Source: Bacteroidia bacterium
GTDB lineage: Bacteria > Bacteroidota > Bacteroidia > Bacteroidales > BM520
Direction of reading: 5' to 3'
Assembly (NCBI GenBank): GCA_009930445.1
Contig: RZYD01000144.1
Coordinates: 1 to 6,330 of the forward strand
Length of the DNA stretch: 6,330 nt
The notes under the pieces were generated by a model that worked only from the letters and a program-made list of their open reading frames with translations, searched no databases and was not told the DNA's origin. This document shows positions 1 to 6,330 of this stretch, in pieces; the stretch's first letter is position 1, and every line of letters begins with the position of its first letter. The position numbers and the translations under genes are program-made.

Positions 1-1368
1 ATGAGGAAACATATCCACAGGCTGAACCTTATCCACCCGGTAAACAGAATCCATCAGCGCAATATCACGAGCCTGGGTTGCCGGGTTGCAACTTACATAC
101 ACAATACGTTGTGGTGCCGCAGTAAGAATCTGTTCCACAACTTTTGCATGCATGCCTGCACGAGGAGGATCAGTAATGATAACATCCGGAGCACCCATGC
201 TGAGGATGAAATCCGCATTCAATACTTTGGCCATATCTCCGGAAAAAAAACGGGTATTAGTAATCCCATTGCGTGTTGAATTTGTCACTGCATCATTAAT
301 AGCAGACTCCACATATTCAATTCCCAACACTTCTTTTGCCTCCCGGGCCAAAAAATTCGCAATGGTACCCGTGCCCGTGTAAAGGTCATATACCCTTTCC
401 TTACCCGTCAAGGCAGCAAAACTTCGCGTTGTGCGATATAATTCCAGCGCCTGATGGCGATTCGTTTGATAAAAAGACTTCGGGCCAACCTTAAACGATA
501 AACCGTCCATGGTTTCGATCATGTGATCTTTTCCCGAAAACAGATGCACTTCAAGATCAGAGATATCGTCGTTTCCTTTTGGATTTATGGCGTACATCAA
601 CGAAGTTATGGCCGGAAATTGTACTTTAACCTTTTCCATTATCGACTCCAGGAGCGCGGGTTGTTCGGATTGGACAATCAGAATCACCATCAGATCCCCT
701 TCCGAAGAATCGCGAATAATAAGATTACGCAGGTAGCCTTGCTGTTTTTTTACATTATAGAAAGTAATACCGGTTTCTATCGCAAAATCCCGAATAAAGT
801 TTCGAATGGCATTTGATGGATCAGGCTGTAAATAACAATGATCAATATCAACAATCCGATCGAAAAGGCCGGGTAAATGAAAGCCCAAACCATTGAGATT
901 TCGTTCATTCATTTCGTTTTTATCGAATTTTTCACCGGTCATCCATTTAAAATCCGAAAAGGTAAATTCCAGTTTATTGCGGTAGAAGATAGTTTTTGGG
1001 GAGGCCAAAATCGGGAATGGTTCAGGAAAGGCAAATTTTCCAATTCTGGAAAATTGATCAAAGACCTGTTTTTGTTTAAATTGCAACTGATCTGCATACG
1101 AAAGATGTTGCCATTTGCATCCCCCGCATAATCCGTAATGGCTGCAGAAAGGCTCCACACGCAGGGCTGAGAACGCATGGTACTTTACCACTTTACCCTC
1201 GTAATGCTGTTGTTTTTTTCGGGTAACCTGAATATCCACCAGATCACCGGGTGCAGCCCAGGGAACAAAAACCACGCGATTTTCGAACCGGGCAATCGCT
1301 TTACCTTCTGCGCCTACATCGCTAATTTCAACTTTCTCCAGTAAAGGGAGGGGTGCTCTTCTGCGCAT
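1..1368 (-). CDS. rlmD: RlmD-type 23S rRNA (uracil-C5)-methyltransferase, C-terminus cut by window edge
   Basis: SAM-dependent methyltransferase of the RumA/TrmA family, expected to methylate C5 of a uracil in 23S rRNA (U1939 or U747 type). The frame is open from an ATG at 1366-1368 to the left edge, giving 456 codons. An N-terminal TRAM-like RNA-binding domain covers about residues 6-62. The family's [4Fe-4S] cysteines are present as C75, C81 and C84 (C-x5-C-x2-C, in FCSHYGLCGGC), with C178 in DHCYLQP as fourth ligand. The methyltransferase domain shows DLYTGTGTIAN (328-338, SAM loop), DPPRAG (400-405) and SCNP with nucleophile C427. The visible end, DMFPH, is where the family continues to its HxE motif, so the general-base glutamate and roughly 10-15 residues lie outside. 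The start is the first ATG after an in-frame TAA five codons upstream. It has no visible Shine-Dalgarno and lies inside the 3' end of hydE, suggesting translational coupling. The family is certain; the exact target uridine cannot be told from sequence. Confidence 0.93.
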   Translation of the reverse strand, partial: MRRRAPLPLLEKVEISDVGAEGKAIARFENRVVFVPWAAPGDLVDIQVTRKKQQHYEGKVVKYHAFSALRVEPFCSHYGLCGGCKWQHLSYADQLQFKQKQVFDQFSRIGKFAFPEPFPILASPKTIFYRNKLEFTFSDFKWMTGEKFDKNEMNERNLNGLGFHLPGLFDRIVDIDHCYLQPDPSNAIRNFIRDFAIETGITFYNVKKQQGYLRNLIIRDSSEGDLMVILIVQSEQPALLESIMEKVKVQFPAITSLMYAINPKGNDDISDLEVHLFSGKDHMIETMDGLSFKVGPKSFYQTNRHQALELYRTTRSFAALTGKERVYDLYTGTGTIANFLAREAKEVLGIEYVESAINDAVTNSTRNGITNTRFFSGDMAKVLNADFILSMGAPDVIITDPPRAGMHAKVVEQILTAAPQRIVYVSCNPATQARDIALMDSVYRVDKVQPVDMFPH

Positions 1369-2443
1369 TCGTCTGTTTTTTTATACGGTTATAAAAATGT
1401 TGTGGATCGCCTTTATGCCCAAATCCAACTTTTAATCCAAGCCCAATAATAACCGCTTCAAGATTTTTTACGGTATCTTCTATTTCCTGATCTAGGCCGG
1501 GTTTATTTTCATACAATAGATAATCTTCCCGGTATTTGAGCGGAGTAAGATTGGGCATAATTACATTGGCACCGGCGAGCATGGCTTTTTCCCTACCCCC
1601 TTTATACAAGGTTTGCATCGCGGTTGTGGCGGCCATATTGGCATCATTCACCAAAAGGCGTAAAACCGCAATCATCTTAATAGAAAGCCAGAAACGCTCT
1701 TCTTCAGGAAGGAGTAAGTGCCGATACGGATATAAGGGAGTAGCATGGTGTTCGATATACGGGCCCATACCGAACATATCAATATCCATTTCCTTAAAAA
1801 ATATCAAGTCATCAGCCAGATCTTCCAAGGTTTGAAAAGGCAAGCCGATCATGACACCAGTACCCACCTGATAACCGGTTTTTTGCAGAACTGTAAGTGC
1901 TTCAACCCTTTTTTTATAGGAATGCAGGCGATCGTTTGGATGAATTTTATGGTATAAGTCAGGATTTGAACTCTCAATACGCAACAGGTAACGGGTTGCC
2001 CCGTGGTCATGCCATTTACGAAATGTATCTTCTGATTGTTCACCCAATGAAAGCGTTACAGCAATTGAACTATTTGACTCCCGGTTAATGCAGTCCAGCA
2101 CCCGGGTTATGCTATTGACAAAAGCCGGATTACTTCGTTCACCCGCCTGAATAACCATGGAGGCGAACCGGTTTTCGACGGCATACCGGGTAGCAGAACG
2201 CACCTCCTCCAGTGTCATCTCATAGCGATGAAGGTCTTTACGGGCACAGCGAACACCACAGTAATAGCAATTTTTAGCACATCGATTCGAATACTCAAGC
2301 AAACCTCTCAGATAGACTTCGTCACCCAGCGTCCGGCGTTTTATTTCCAGTGCTTTATCAAAAAGAGGCTGCGCCTCCTCCACCGGTGTGCGAAGTAACT
2401 CCACGAGCTCATCTCTGGAAAATTTTTTTTTATTCAGATCCAT
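1328..2443 (-). CDS. hydE: [FeFe]-hydrogenase H-cluster radical SAM maturase HydE
   Basis: Radical SAM enzyme that, in known systems, acts with HydG and HydF to build the diiron subcluster of [FeFe]-hydrogenase in the cytoplasm. From the ATG at 2441-2443 the protein has 371 residues. C55-x3-C59-x2-C62 (NRCAKNCYYCG) is the radical SAM [4Fe-4S] site. HydE-typical motifs follow in order: VTLSLGE (129-135), RYLLRIES (151-158), GTGVMIGLP (194-202), FGMGPYIEH (224-232), ATTAMQTL (272-279), GGRE and GANVIMPNLTP (291-301). The C-terminal auxiliary-cluster cysteines known from Thermotoga HydE are absent: after C118 there is no further Cys. A TTG directly precedes the ATG and could add one residue, but spacing from the strong Shine-Dalgarno favours the ATG. 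The gene starts 21 nt after the M13 peptidase stop, and its last 12 codons plus stop overlap rlmD. The hydrophilic tail after about residue 352 is probably dispensable. PylB or another BioB-like radical SAM enzyme is the main alternative; the central motifs favour HydE. Confidence 0.9.
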   Translation of the reverse strand: MDLNKKKFSRDELVELLRTPVEEAQPLFDKALEIKRRTLGDEVYLRGLLEYSNRCAKNCYYCGVRCARKDLHRYEMTLEEVRSATRYAVENRFASMVIQAGERSNPAFVNSITRVLDCINRESNSSIAVTLSLGEQSEDTFRKWHDHGATRYLLRIESSNPDLYHKIHPNDRLHSYKKRVEALTVLQKTGYQVGTGVMIGLPFQTLEDLADDLIFFKEMDIDMFGMGPYIEHHATPLYPYRHLLLPEEERFWLSIKMIAVLRLLVNDANMAATTAMQTLYKGGREKAMLAGANVIMPNLTPLKYREDYLLYENKPGLDQEIEDTVKNLEAVIIGLGLKVGFGHKGDPQHFYNRIKKQTNAQKSTPPFTGES

Positions 2444-2450
2444 CAAAACA

Positions 2451-2459
2451 ACCTCCTTA
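2451..2459 (-). promoter_or_regulatory. Near-perfect Shine-Dalgarno of hydE
   Basis: On the minus strand this reads TAAGGAGGT, almost fully complementary to the 16S rRNA 3' end. It lies in the 21-nt gap between the peptidase stop codon and hydE. The ATG at 2441-2443 is 8 nt downstream of the GGAGG core and the alternative TTG at 2444-2446 only 5 nt, so the site decides for ATG. None of the other starts in the window has a comparable site. Confidence 0.85.
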
Positions 2460-2464
2460 ACTGA

Positions 2465-4504
2465 TTACCAGATCGAAGCGCGTCTATCTTCCCGATAAAA
2501 CATCCGATCACCTTCTTTCACATCAAAGGCTTCATAAAACCCTGGGATATTGGGCAATGCTCCGTTTACCCGGTATTCGCCCAGCGAATGTTCATCGATT
2601 TTGGTCCGACGAATAATCTCCTCATCGCGGATATTTTGCCCCCAGACATGCGCATAGGCCAGGAAAAAACGTTGCTCAGGAGTAAAGCCTTCGATTGTTT
2701 CTTTTGCATTCTCCTGTGCAAGTTTCAAGGCATGAAAAGCGATATTCAATCCCCCCTGATCTGCGATATTTTCTCCCAGCGTAAGCTTCCCGTTTGCATG
2801 TAAAGAATCCAGAACCACAAATGCGTTAAACTGATCGACAAGCAATTGCGTTCGCGCCTCAAACTGTTCGGCATCCTTTTCGGTCCACCATTCATTAAGA
2901 TTCCCCTCTTTGTCGTATTTTCTTCCCTGGTCGTCGAACCCGTGGGTCATTTCATGGCCAATTACGACACCAATAGCCCCATAATTCACTGCATCATCAG
3001 CATCCAGAAAGAAAAACGGGGGCTGTAAGATTGCAGCCGGAAAGACAATTTCATTTCCATTAGGACTATAATAGGCATTCACCATTTGGGGCGGCATGTG
3101 CCATTCGTCCTTATCTACCGGACGATTAATTTTGTCGGCCATGTATTTGCGATCAAACCGACGGGCCGCGATAACATTTTCAATATAAGATCCGGAAGTA
3201 ATCTCCAGTCCGCTGTAATCGCGCCATTTATCAGGATAGCCTACTTTAACACGCATTGCATCAAGTTTTTCCAGTGCCAGGAGTTTGGTCTCCGGCTGCA
3301 TCCAATCGAGTTGATGAATACGTTCAGAAAATGATTTCTTCAGGTTAGCGACCAACACTTTCATCCGGTCTTTAGCCTCAGGCGGGAAGTAGCGTTGCAC
3401 ATAAAGCTGGCCAACGGCTTCATCCAGGTATTGGGAAGTTGTATTCAGAACGCGTTTCCATCGGGGCAACATTTCCGGCTGGCCCTGCAATGCAACTCCA
3501 TAAAAAGCAAAACGGGCTTCTTCAAACGGCTCCGATAAATAAGGTGCCGTGCTGTTAATCACACACCAGGTCAAATAACTTTTCCAAACTTCCGGATCGA
3601 TATCAGTCAACATTCGGTCAAACTCCATAAAGAACTCCGGTTGGCCAATGATAATTGTTCCGGGATCAGCCACCCCCAATCGTTGAAAATAGGGATCCCA
3701 TGAAAAATTCTTAATTTGTTGCTGCCATGATGAAACGGTAACGGGGTTATAATTGGCATCCGGATCACGAAGCGCTTCCCGGGAACGGGAAACTTCAGCC
3801 AAACGATGTTCAATCTCCAATACATGTTCCATTCTTTCCGTTGCATGCGCCTTATCACCTATAAGTTCAAAGGCCGTAATAATATATTTCTTATAAGCTT
3901 CCCGCAATTGTACTGACCGATCCTCTGCATTGATGTAGTAATCCCGGTCGGGCATACCCAAACCGCCCTGATAAAGATGAGCAACCATCCGGTCGGAATT
4001 TTTACTGTCAGCATCCGCAAAAAGATGAAAAACAGGAGAAATCCCATCATAAAAAAGCCGGGTAATCATGCGTTCGAGATCGGTAGTATTTTTAATACCA
4101 CGAATCGCATTCAGATAAGTTTCAATTCCCTGACAGCCTTGTGCATTCACACGATCTGTCTGCATCCCGCTGGCATAGAAATCAAAAATTTTCCGGCCAT
4201 TGGAGCCGGGTTCAAAATCCTGCTTCGTCAAATCATTAAACAACTGACGCAATTGTTCATCACCACGGTCGGCGAGGGCATCAAAACTACCATACCTGCT
4301 GCGATCTGCAGGTAACGGATTGGCTTCCATCCATCCGCCATTGGCAAAACGGTAAAAATCATCCTGTGGCAAAACCGAGAGATCAAGGTCAGCGCGGTCG
4401 ATTGCCGTATTTTTTTTGTCTTTCATGCTTTTACAACTTATCAATCCTATACTCACCAGAGATAGCAACAAAAGGAATACAGGCAGGTTCAATTTTTTAT
4501 TCAT
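2465..4504 (-). CDS. M13 (neprilysin/PepO) family zinc metallopeptidase, lipoprotein
   Basis: Zinc endopeptidase of the M13 family, which cleaves peptides; here probably attached to the cell envelope. The protein has 679 residues from the ATG at 4502-4504, normal for the family. Residues 1-23 form a lipoprotein signal peptide: lysines at 3-4, a hydrophobic core, and lipobox LISC with C24 as the lipidated residue. The N-terminal M13 domain begins near PQDDFYRFANGGW (46-58). The catalytic domain has NAYYSP (476-481, substrate binding), zinc site H517-E518-x2-H521 (GHEMTHGFDD), ENIAD with third ligand E578 and D582, and H639 and R645 in DEHSLGEYRVNG, matching the His and Arg of the neprilysin active site. 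The C-terminus, RRASIW, is the usual bacterial ending. All catalytic residues are intact. The frame stays open upstream to 4627, but that extension crosses both promoters and would bury the signal peptide. It is the first gene of the probable operon with hydE and rlmD. The natural substrate is unknown; pepO would be a loose name. Confidence 0.95.
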   Translation of the reverse strand: MNKKLNLPVFLLLLSLVSIGLISCKSMKDKKNTAIDRADLDLSVLPQDDFYRFANGGWMEANPLPADRSRYGSFDALADRGDEQLRQLFNDLTKQDFEPGSNGRKIFDFYASGMQTDRVNAQGCQGIETYLNAIRGIKNTTDLERMITRLFYDGISPVFHLFADADSKNSDRMVAHLYQGGLGMPDRDYYINAEDRSVQLREAYKKYIITAFELIGDKAHATERMEHVLEIEHRLAEVSRSREALRDPDANYNPVTVSSWQQQIKNFSWDPYFQRLGVADPGTIIIGQPEFFMEFDRMLTDIDPEVWKSYLTWCVINSTAPYLSEPFEEARFAFYGVALQGQPEMLPRWKRVLNTTSQYLDEAVGQLYVQRYFPPEAKDRMKVLVANLKKSFSERIHQLDWMQPETKLLALEKLDAMRVKVGYPDKWRDYSGLEITSGSYIENVIAARRFDRKYMADKINRPVDKDEWHMPPQMVNAYYSPNGNEIVFPAAILQPPFFFLDADDAVNYGAIGVVIGHEMTHGFDDQGRKYDKEGNLNEWWTEKDAEQFEARTQLLVDQFNAFVVLDSLHANGKLTLGENIADQGGLNIAFHALKLAQENAKETIEGFTPEQRFFLAYAHVWGQNIRDEEIIRRTKIDEHSLGEYRVNGALPNIPGFYEAFDVKEGDRMFYREDRRASIW

Positions 4505-4518
4505 AAATATAATTTGCG

Positions 4519-4526
4519 CAAAGGTA
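4519..4526 (-). promoter_or_regulatory. Bacteroidota-type -7 promoter element for the peptidase-hydE-rlmD operon
   Basis: The minus strand reads TACCTTTG, an exact match to the Bacteroidota -7 consensus TAnnTTTG. It ends 14 nt before the peptidase ATG, so the leader would be only about 8-11 nt. No convincing -33 TTG is seen at the usual spacing of 19-21 nt, so strength is uncertain. It is the only promoter-like signal found ahead of the three minus-strand genes. Confidence 0.6.
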
Positions 4527-4605
4527 TAAAAAGGAAACTTACTCCGGCATCGAAATAACAGTAAACCTAAAGCGATTAAAACAATACACACTGAATTAAA
4601 ATCAT

Positions 4606-4613
4606 TATCTTTG
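4606..4613 (+). promoter_or_regulatory. Bacteroidota-type -7 promoter element for nnr
   Basis: TATCTTTG matches TAnnTTTG exactly and ends 31 nt before the nnr ATG. The expected transcription start is about 4618-4621. No clear -33 TTG is seen at the standard spacing. Together with the element at 4519-4526 on the other strand it makes the 140-nt spacer 4505-4644 a divergent promoter region. Confidence 0.6.
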
Positions 4614-4627
4614 TTGGATACAGACAT

Positions 4628-4648
4628 ATGATTAAATTACAGTTATGA
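4628..4648 (+). CDS. Possible six-codon leader ORF ahead of nnr (MIKLQL)
   Basis: An ATG at 4628-4630 opens a frame of six codons (MIKLQL) ending in TGA at 4646-4648. The TGA overlaps the nnr start as ATGA (4645-4648), the classical arrangement for termination-reinitiation. Its ATG is 14 nt from the end of the -7 element, the same distance as the peptidase start from its own element, so it would be the first ATG of the predicted transcript. No Shine-Dalgarno is visible for either ATG. A frame this short can arise by chance, so translation is unproven. Confidence 0.25.
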   Translation: MIKLQL

Positions 4649-6159
4649 AAATCTTACCTGTTGAAAAAATCCGGGAAGCCGATACCTATACGATTACTAA
4701 TGAACCCATCGCTGCACTGGATCTTATGGAACGTGCTGCGCGACAAATTTATAATTGGTTTTCGAAACACATTGAAAAAGACAGCAATATCGTTGTATTT
4801 TGTGGTACAGGCAATAACGGAGGTGACGGGTTGGTTGTATCCCGTCATTTGTTACAAAATGGATATACGGTGCATACTTACCTGGTACAACACCGTGAAA
4901 CCCTGACGCCATCCTGTGATGCGAACCTGCTCAGGCTTCGAAATATGCCTCAGGCTGATCTCACTATTTTAACTGAAAAATCAGAACTCCCTATCCTACG
5001 TCGCTCGGATATTATTGTAGATGCACTATTTGGCTCCGGACTTACCAAGGCGGCAACCGGATTTCCTGCCAAAATCATAAATCAGATTAATGCCAGTAAG
5101 GCTTTTACGGTGGCCATTGATGTTCCATCAGGGTTGTATTGCGACCACAGTAACCTGAATTCGAAAGGATCGGTCATCAATGCAGCGTACACCCTAACGT
5201 TTCAGTTCCCGAAGTTTTCATTCTTTTTTGCAGAAAATGATGAGCATCTGGGCGTATGGGAAGTACTTCCCATAGGTCTGCATCCCGATTATATACACAC
5301 GGTTGAAACCAACAATTTTTTTATCGAATCGGAATTTTGCAAATTATTATTGCGAATACGCAGAAAATATGATCACAAGGGCCATTATGGCCATGGATTA
5401 TTAATTGCAGGCAGTACCGGGAAGACCGGAGCGGCTGTTCTTGCTGCAAAAGCCGCATTACGAAGTGGTGCGGGGCTCATCACCGCGCATATCCCGAAAG
5501 AAAGTGTTACCATACTTCAATCGGCATTTCCTGAGGCCATGTGTTCCATCGATGAACACAACACCCATTTTACCACTCTACCGGCGCTGGAGCCTTTCAA
5601 TGCCATTGCAGCAGGGCCCGGGCTCGGCCAGCTAAAAGCTTCTGCCACAGCACTTAAATTATTAATTCAAGAAAGTAAAATACCAATTATCTTTGACGCC
5701 GACGCCATCAATATCCTCAGCGAAAACAAAACATGGCTGTCGTTTATTCCGCCCAACAGCATTTTTACGCCCCACCCCAAAGAATTTACCCGGCTTGTAG
5801 GCCAGTCAGGCAATAATTTTGAACGGCATGAAAAACAGAAAACATTCTCCATAAAATACCACTGCTATGTAGTTTTAAAAGGGGCACATACTGCCATTAC
5901 ATGCCCCGATGGAAAAGCATATTTCAATAGCACCGGAAACCCCGGCATGGCCACAGCCGGTAGCGGTGATGTGCTTACCGGCGTCTTGCTCGGCTTAAAA
6001 GCCCGGGGGTACAGCGCACTGGAAGCCTGTCTCATCGGGGTCTACCTGCACGGACTGGCAGGCGACCTCGCAGCCGAAGAACTGGGAAAAGAATCACTGA
6101 TTGCATCCGACATCATTAACAACTTGGGTGAAGCCTTTCAAATGGTGGTAACGCTATGA
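4645..6159 (+). CDS. nnr: Bifunctional NAD(P)HX epimerase / ADP-dependent NAD(P)HX dehydratase
   Basis: Metabolite-repair enzyme that restores hydrated NADH and NADPH. The N-terminal epimerase interconverts R and S NAD(P)HX, and the C-terminal domain dehydrates the S form using ADP or ATP. The 504-residue length is normal for the fused form. The YjeF_N-type domain (about 1-220) shows GTGNNGGDG (54-62), VDALFGSG (125-132, D126) and IDVPSG (158-163). The ribokinase-like NnrD domain (about 240-500) shows GHYGHGLLIAGS (247-258), AAGPGLG (322-328), FDADAIN (350-356), TPHPKE (375-380), LKGAHT (411-416) and AGSGDVLTG (438-446) with catalytic-type D442. All expected motifs are intact in both halves. 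The start was chosen because the conserved N-terminus begins here and no in-frame upstream ATG fits; there is no Shine-Dalgarno. It is transcribed divergently from the peptidase, while the downstream topoisomerase gene has its own promoter, so nnr may be monocistronic. Confidence 0.96.
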   Translation: MKILPVEKIREADTYTITNEPIAALDLMERAARQIYNWFSKHIEKDSNIVVFCGTGNNGGDGLVVSRHLLQNGYTVHTYLVQHRETLTPSCDANLLRLRNMPQADLTILTEKSELPILRRSDIIVDALFGSGLTKAATGFPAKIINQINASKAFTVAIDVPSGLYCDHSNLNSKGSVINAAYTLTFQFPKFSFFFAENDEHLGVWEVLPIGLHPDYIHTVETNNFFIESEFCKLLLRIRRKYDHKGHYGHGLLIAGSTGKTGAAVLAAKAALRSGAGLITAHIPKESVTILQSAFPEAMCSIDEHNTHFTTLPALEPFNAIAAGPGLGQLKASATALKLLIQESKIPIIFDADAINILSENKTWLSFIPPNSIFTPHPKEFTRLVGQSGNNFERHEKQKTFSIKYHCYVVLKGAHTAITCPDGKAYFNSTGNPGMATAGSGDVLTGVLLGLKARGYSALEACLIGVYLHGLAGDLAAEELGKESLIASDIINNLGEAFQMVVTL

Positions 6160-6165
6160 TTAAGG

Positions 6166-6175
6166 GTTAATTAAC
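6166..6175. other. Short AT-rich palindrome in the nnr-parE spacer
   Basis: GTTAATTAAC is a perfect 10-bp inverted repeat 6 nt after the nnr stop codon. It has no loop, little GC and no adjacent T-run, so it is not a credible intrinsic terminator. It could be a small protein-binding site or chance in AT-rich DNA. Apart from this and the promoter, I see nothing in the 91-nt spacer 6160-6250. Confidence 0.2.
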
Positions 6176-6207
6176 AATTCAGATTTGATAAGTTTTTATT
6201 TGAGGGA

Positions 6208-6237
6208 TTGTAGTTTTCTCTTAAACTGATATTTTTG
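6208..6237 (+). promoter_or_regulatory. Bacteroidota-type promoter of the topoisomerase gene
   Basis: A -33 TTG at 6208-6210 is followed, after exactly 19 nt, by the -7 element TATTTTTG at 6230-6237. Both elements and the spacing fit the Bacteroidota primary-sigma consensus, making this the best promoter in the window. The -7 box ends 13 nt before the ATG at 6251, so the leader would be about 8-11 nt. Confidence 0.7.
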
Positions 6238-6250
6238 CAAAAAAGATACG

Positions 6251-6330
6251 ATGAGTGATATTTATAACGATGAAAGCATACGATCACTGGAGTGGAACGA
6301 ACACATCCGGGTACGCCCGGGTATGTATAT
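6251..6330 (+). CDS. parE: DNA topoisomerase IV subunit B (ParE/GyrB family), N-terminus only
   Basis: Only the first 26 codons plus two bases lie in the window. The peptide contains IRSLEWNEHIRVRPGMY (residues 10-26), and HIRxRPGMY(IG) is the N-terminal signature of type IIA topoisomerase ATPase subunits (GyrB and ParE). The IRSLxWxEHIRxRPGMYI form is the one I associate with Bacteroidota topoisomerase IV subunit B; GyrB usually has a LEGLEAVRxRPxMYIG-like version. ParE with ParC unlinks daughter chromosomes using ATP. The start is the first ATG after the promoter, with no Shine-Dalgarno in the short leader. The GHKL ATPase and TOPRIM domains lie beyond the edge, so assignment to parE over gyrB rests on a short stretch. 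Confidence 0.8.
   Translation, partial: MSDIYNDESIRSLEWNEHIRVRPGMY

Noticed and set aside
939..1178. Minus-strand open frame of 79 codons, and plus-strand open frames between 1 and 1131
   Set aside because: All lie within the RlmD coding region in other frames. They show no family motifs, while the RlmD frame carries continuous conserved motifs across the whole stretch.
1328..2443. PylB (methylornithine synthase) or BioB identity for the radical SAM gene
   Set aside because: VTLSLGE, RYLLRxE, GMGPYIxH, ATTAMxT and GANVIMPNLTP follow the HydE pattern in order, and no pyl or biotin genes are adjacent.
2444..2446. TTG start for hydE, one codon upstream of the ATG
   Set aside because: Only 5 nt separate it from the GGAGG core, against 8 nt for the ATG directly after it. 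ATG is the better codon at the better spacing.
3607..4315. Open frames on both strands inside the peptidase gene
   Set aside because: They are shadows of a continuous, fully motif-supported M13 coding frame and resemble no known protein.
4505..4627. In-frame upstream extension of the M13 peptidase by 41 codons to an ATG at 4627
   Set aside because: It would place the lipoprotein signal peptide internally and cross both divergent -7 elements. The ATG at 4502-4504 gives a canonical signal peptide with lipobox and lies 14 nt from a promoter box.
6160..6229. Intrinsic terminator after nnr
   Set aside because: The AT palindrome at 6166-6175 is too short and GC-poor, and the T-runs nearby do not follow any stem. 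I see no terminator hairpin here.
6251..6330. Calling the right-edge gene gyrB
   Set aside because: The shared HIRxRPGMY signature allows it, but the IRSLEWNEH stretch fits the Bacteroidota ParE N-terminus better than GyrB. A few more codons would settle it.
1..6330. CRISPR arrays, tRNA or rRNA genes, insertion sequences, att sites, riboswitches
   Set aside because: No spaced direct repeats, cloverleaf-like segments, terminal inverted repeats, transposase motifs or long structured leaders were seen. The window is nearly filled by five genes.

Overview
This window looks like chromosomal DNA from a member of the Bacteroidota, probably a fermentative or anaerobic lineage. Three start regions carry the Bacteroidota-type -7 promoter element TAnnTTTG. 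Four of the five genes have no evident Shine-Dalgarno sequence, and the ParE N-terminus has the form I associate with that phylum. The assignment is inference from protein style and promoter type, with no database search behind it.

Layout. Positions 1-4504 hold three genes on the minus strand, read right to left: an M13-family zinc metallopeptidase lipoprotein (2465-4504), the radical SAM [FeFe]-hydrogenase maturase HydE (1328-2443), and a TRAM-domain, iron-sulfur RlmD-type rRNA uracil-C5 methyltransferase (1-1368, cut by the window edge just before its end). The peptidase and hydE are 21 nt apart, and hydE overlaps rlmD by 41 nt, so the three probably form one transcription unit. Positions 4505-4644 are a divergent promoter region. 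To the right on the plus strand lie the bifunctional NAD(P)HX repair enzyme Nnr (4645-6159), a 91-nt AT-rich spacer with a good promoter, and the first 26 codons of a type IIA topoisomerase B subunit, most likely parE (6251 to the edge). No gene-free stretch reaches 300 nt.

How the genes fit together. The set is mostly housekeeping: rRNA modification, cofactor repair, chromosome decatenation and envelope proteolysis. HydE is the exception. It acts in assembly of the [FeFe]-hydrogenase H-cluster with HydF and HydG, yet none of those, nor a hydrogenase, is visible here. The operon looks like a gene-packing arrangement more than one pathway.

I found no previously undescribed system. The points most worth a second look are: (1) the first ATG after each of the three TAnnTTTG boxes lies 13-14 nt downstream, which for nnr is not its own start but a six-codon mini-ORF overlapping that start as ATGA; (2) hydE, internal in its operon, is the only gene with a near-perfect Shine-Dalgarno; (3) this HydE lacks the C-terminal cysteines of the auxiliary cluster; (4) hydE is separated from its usual partners.
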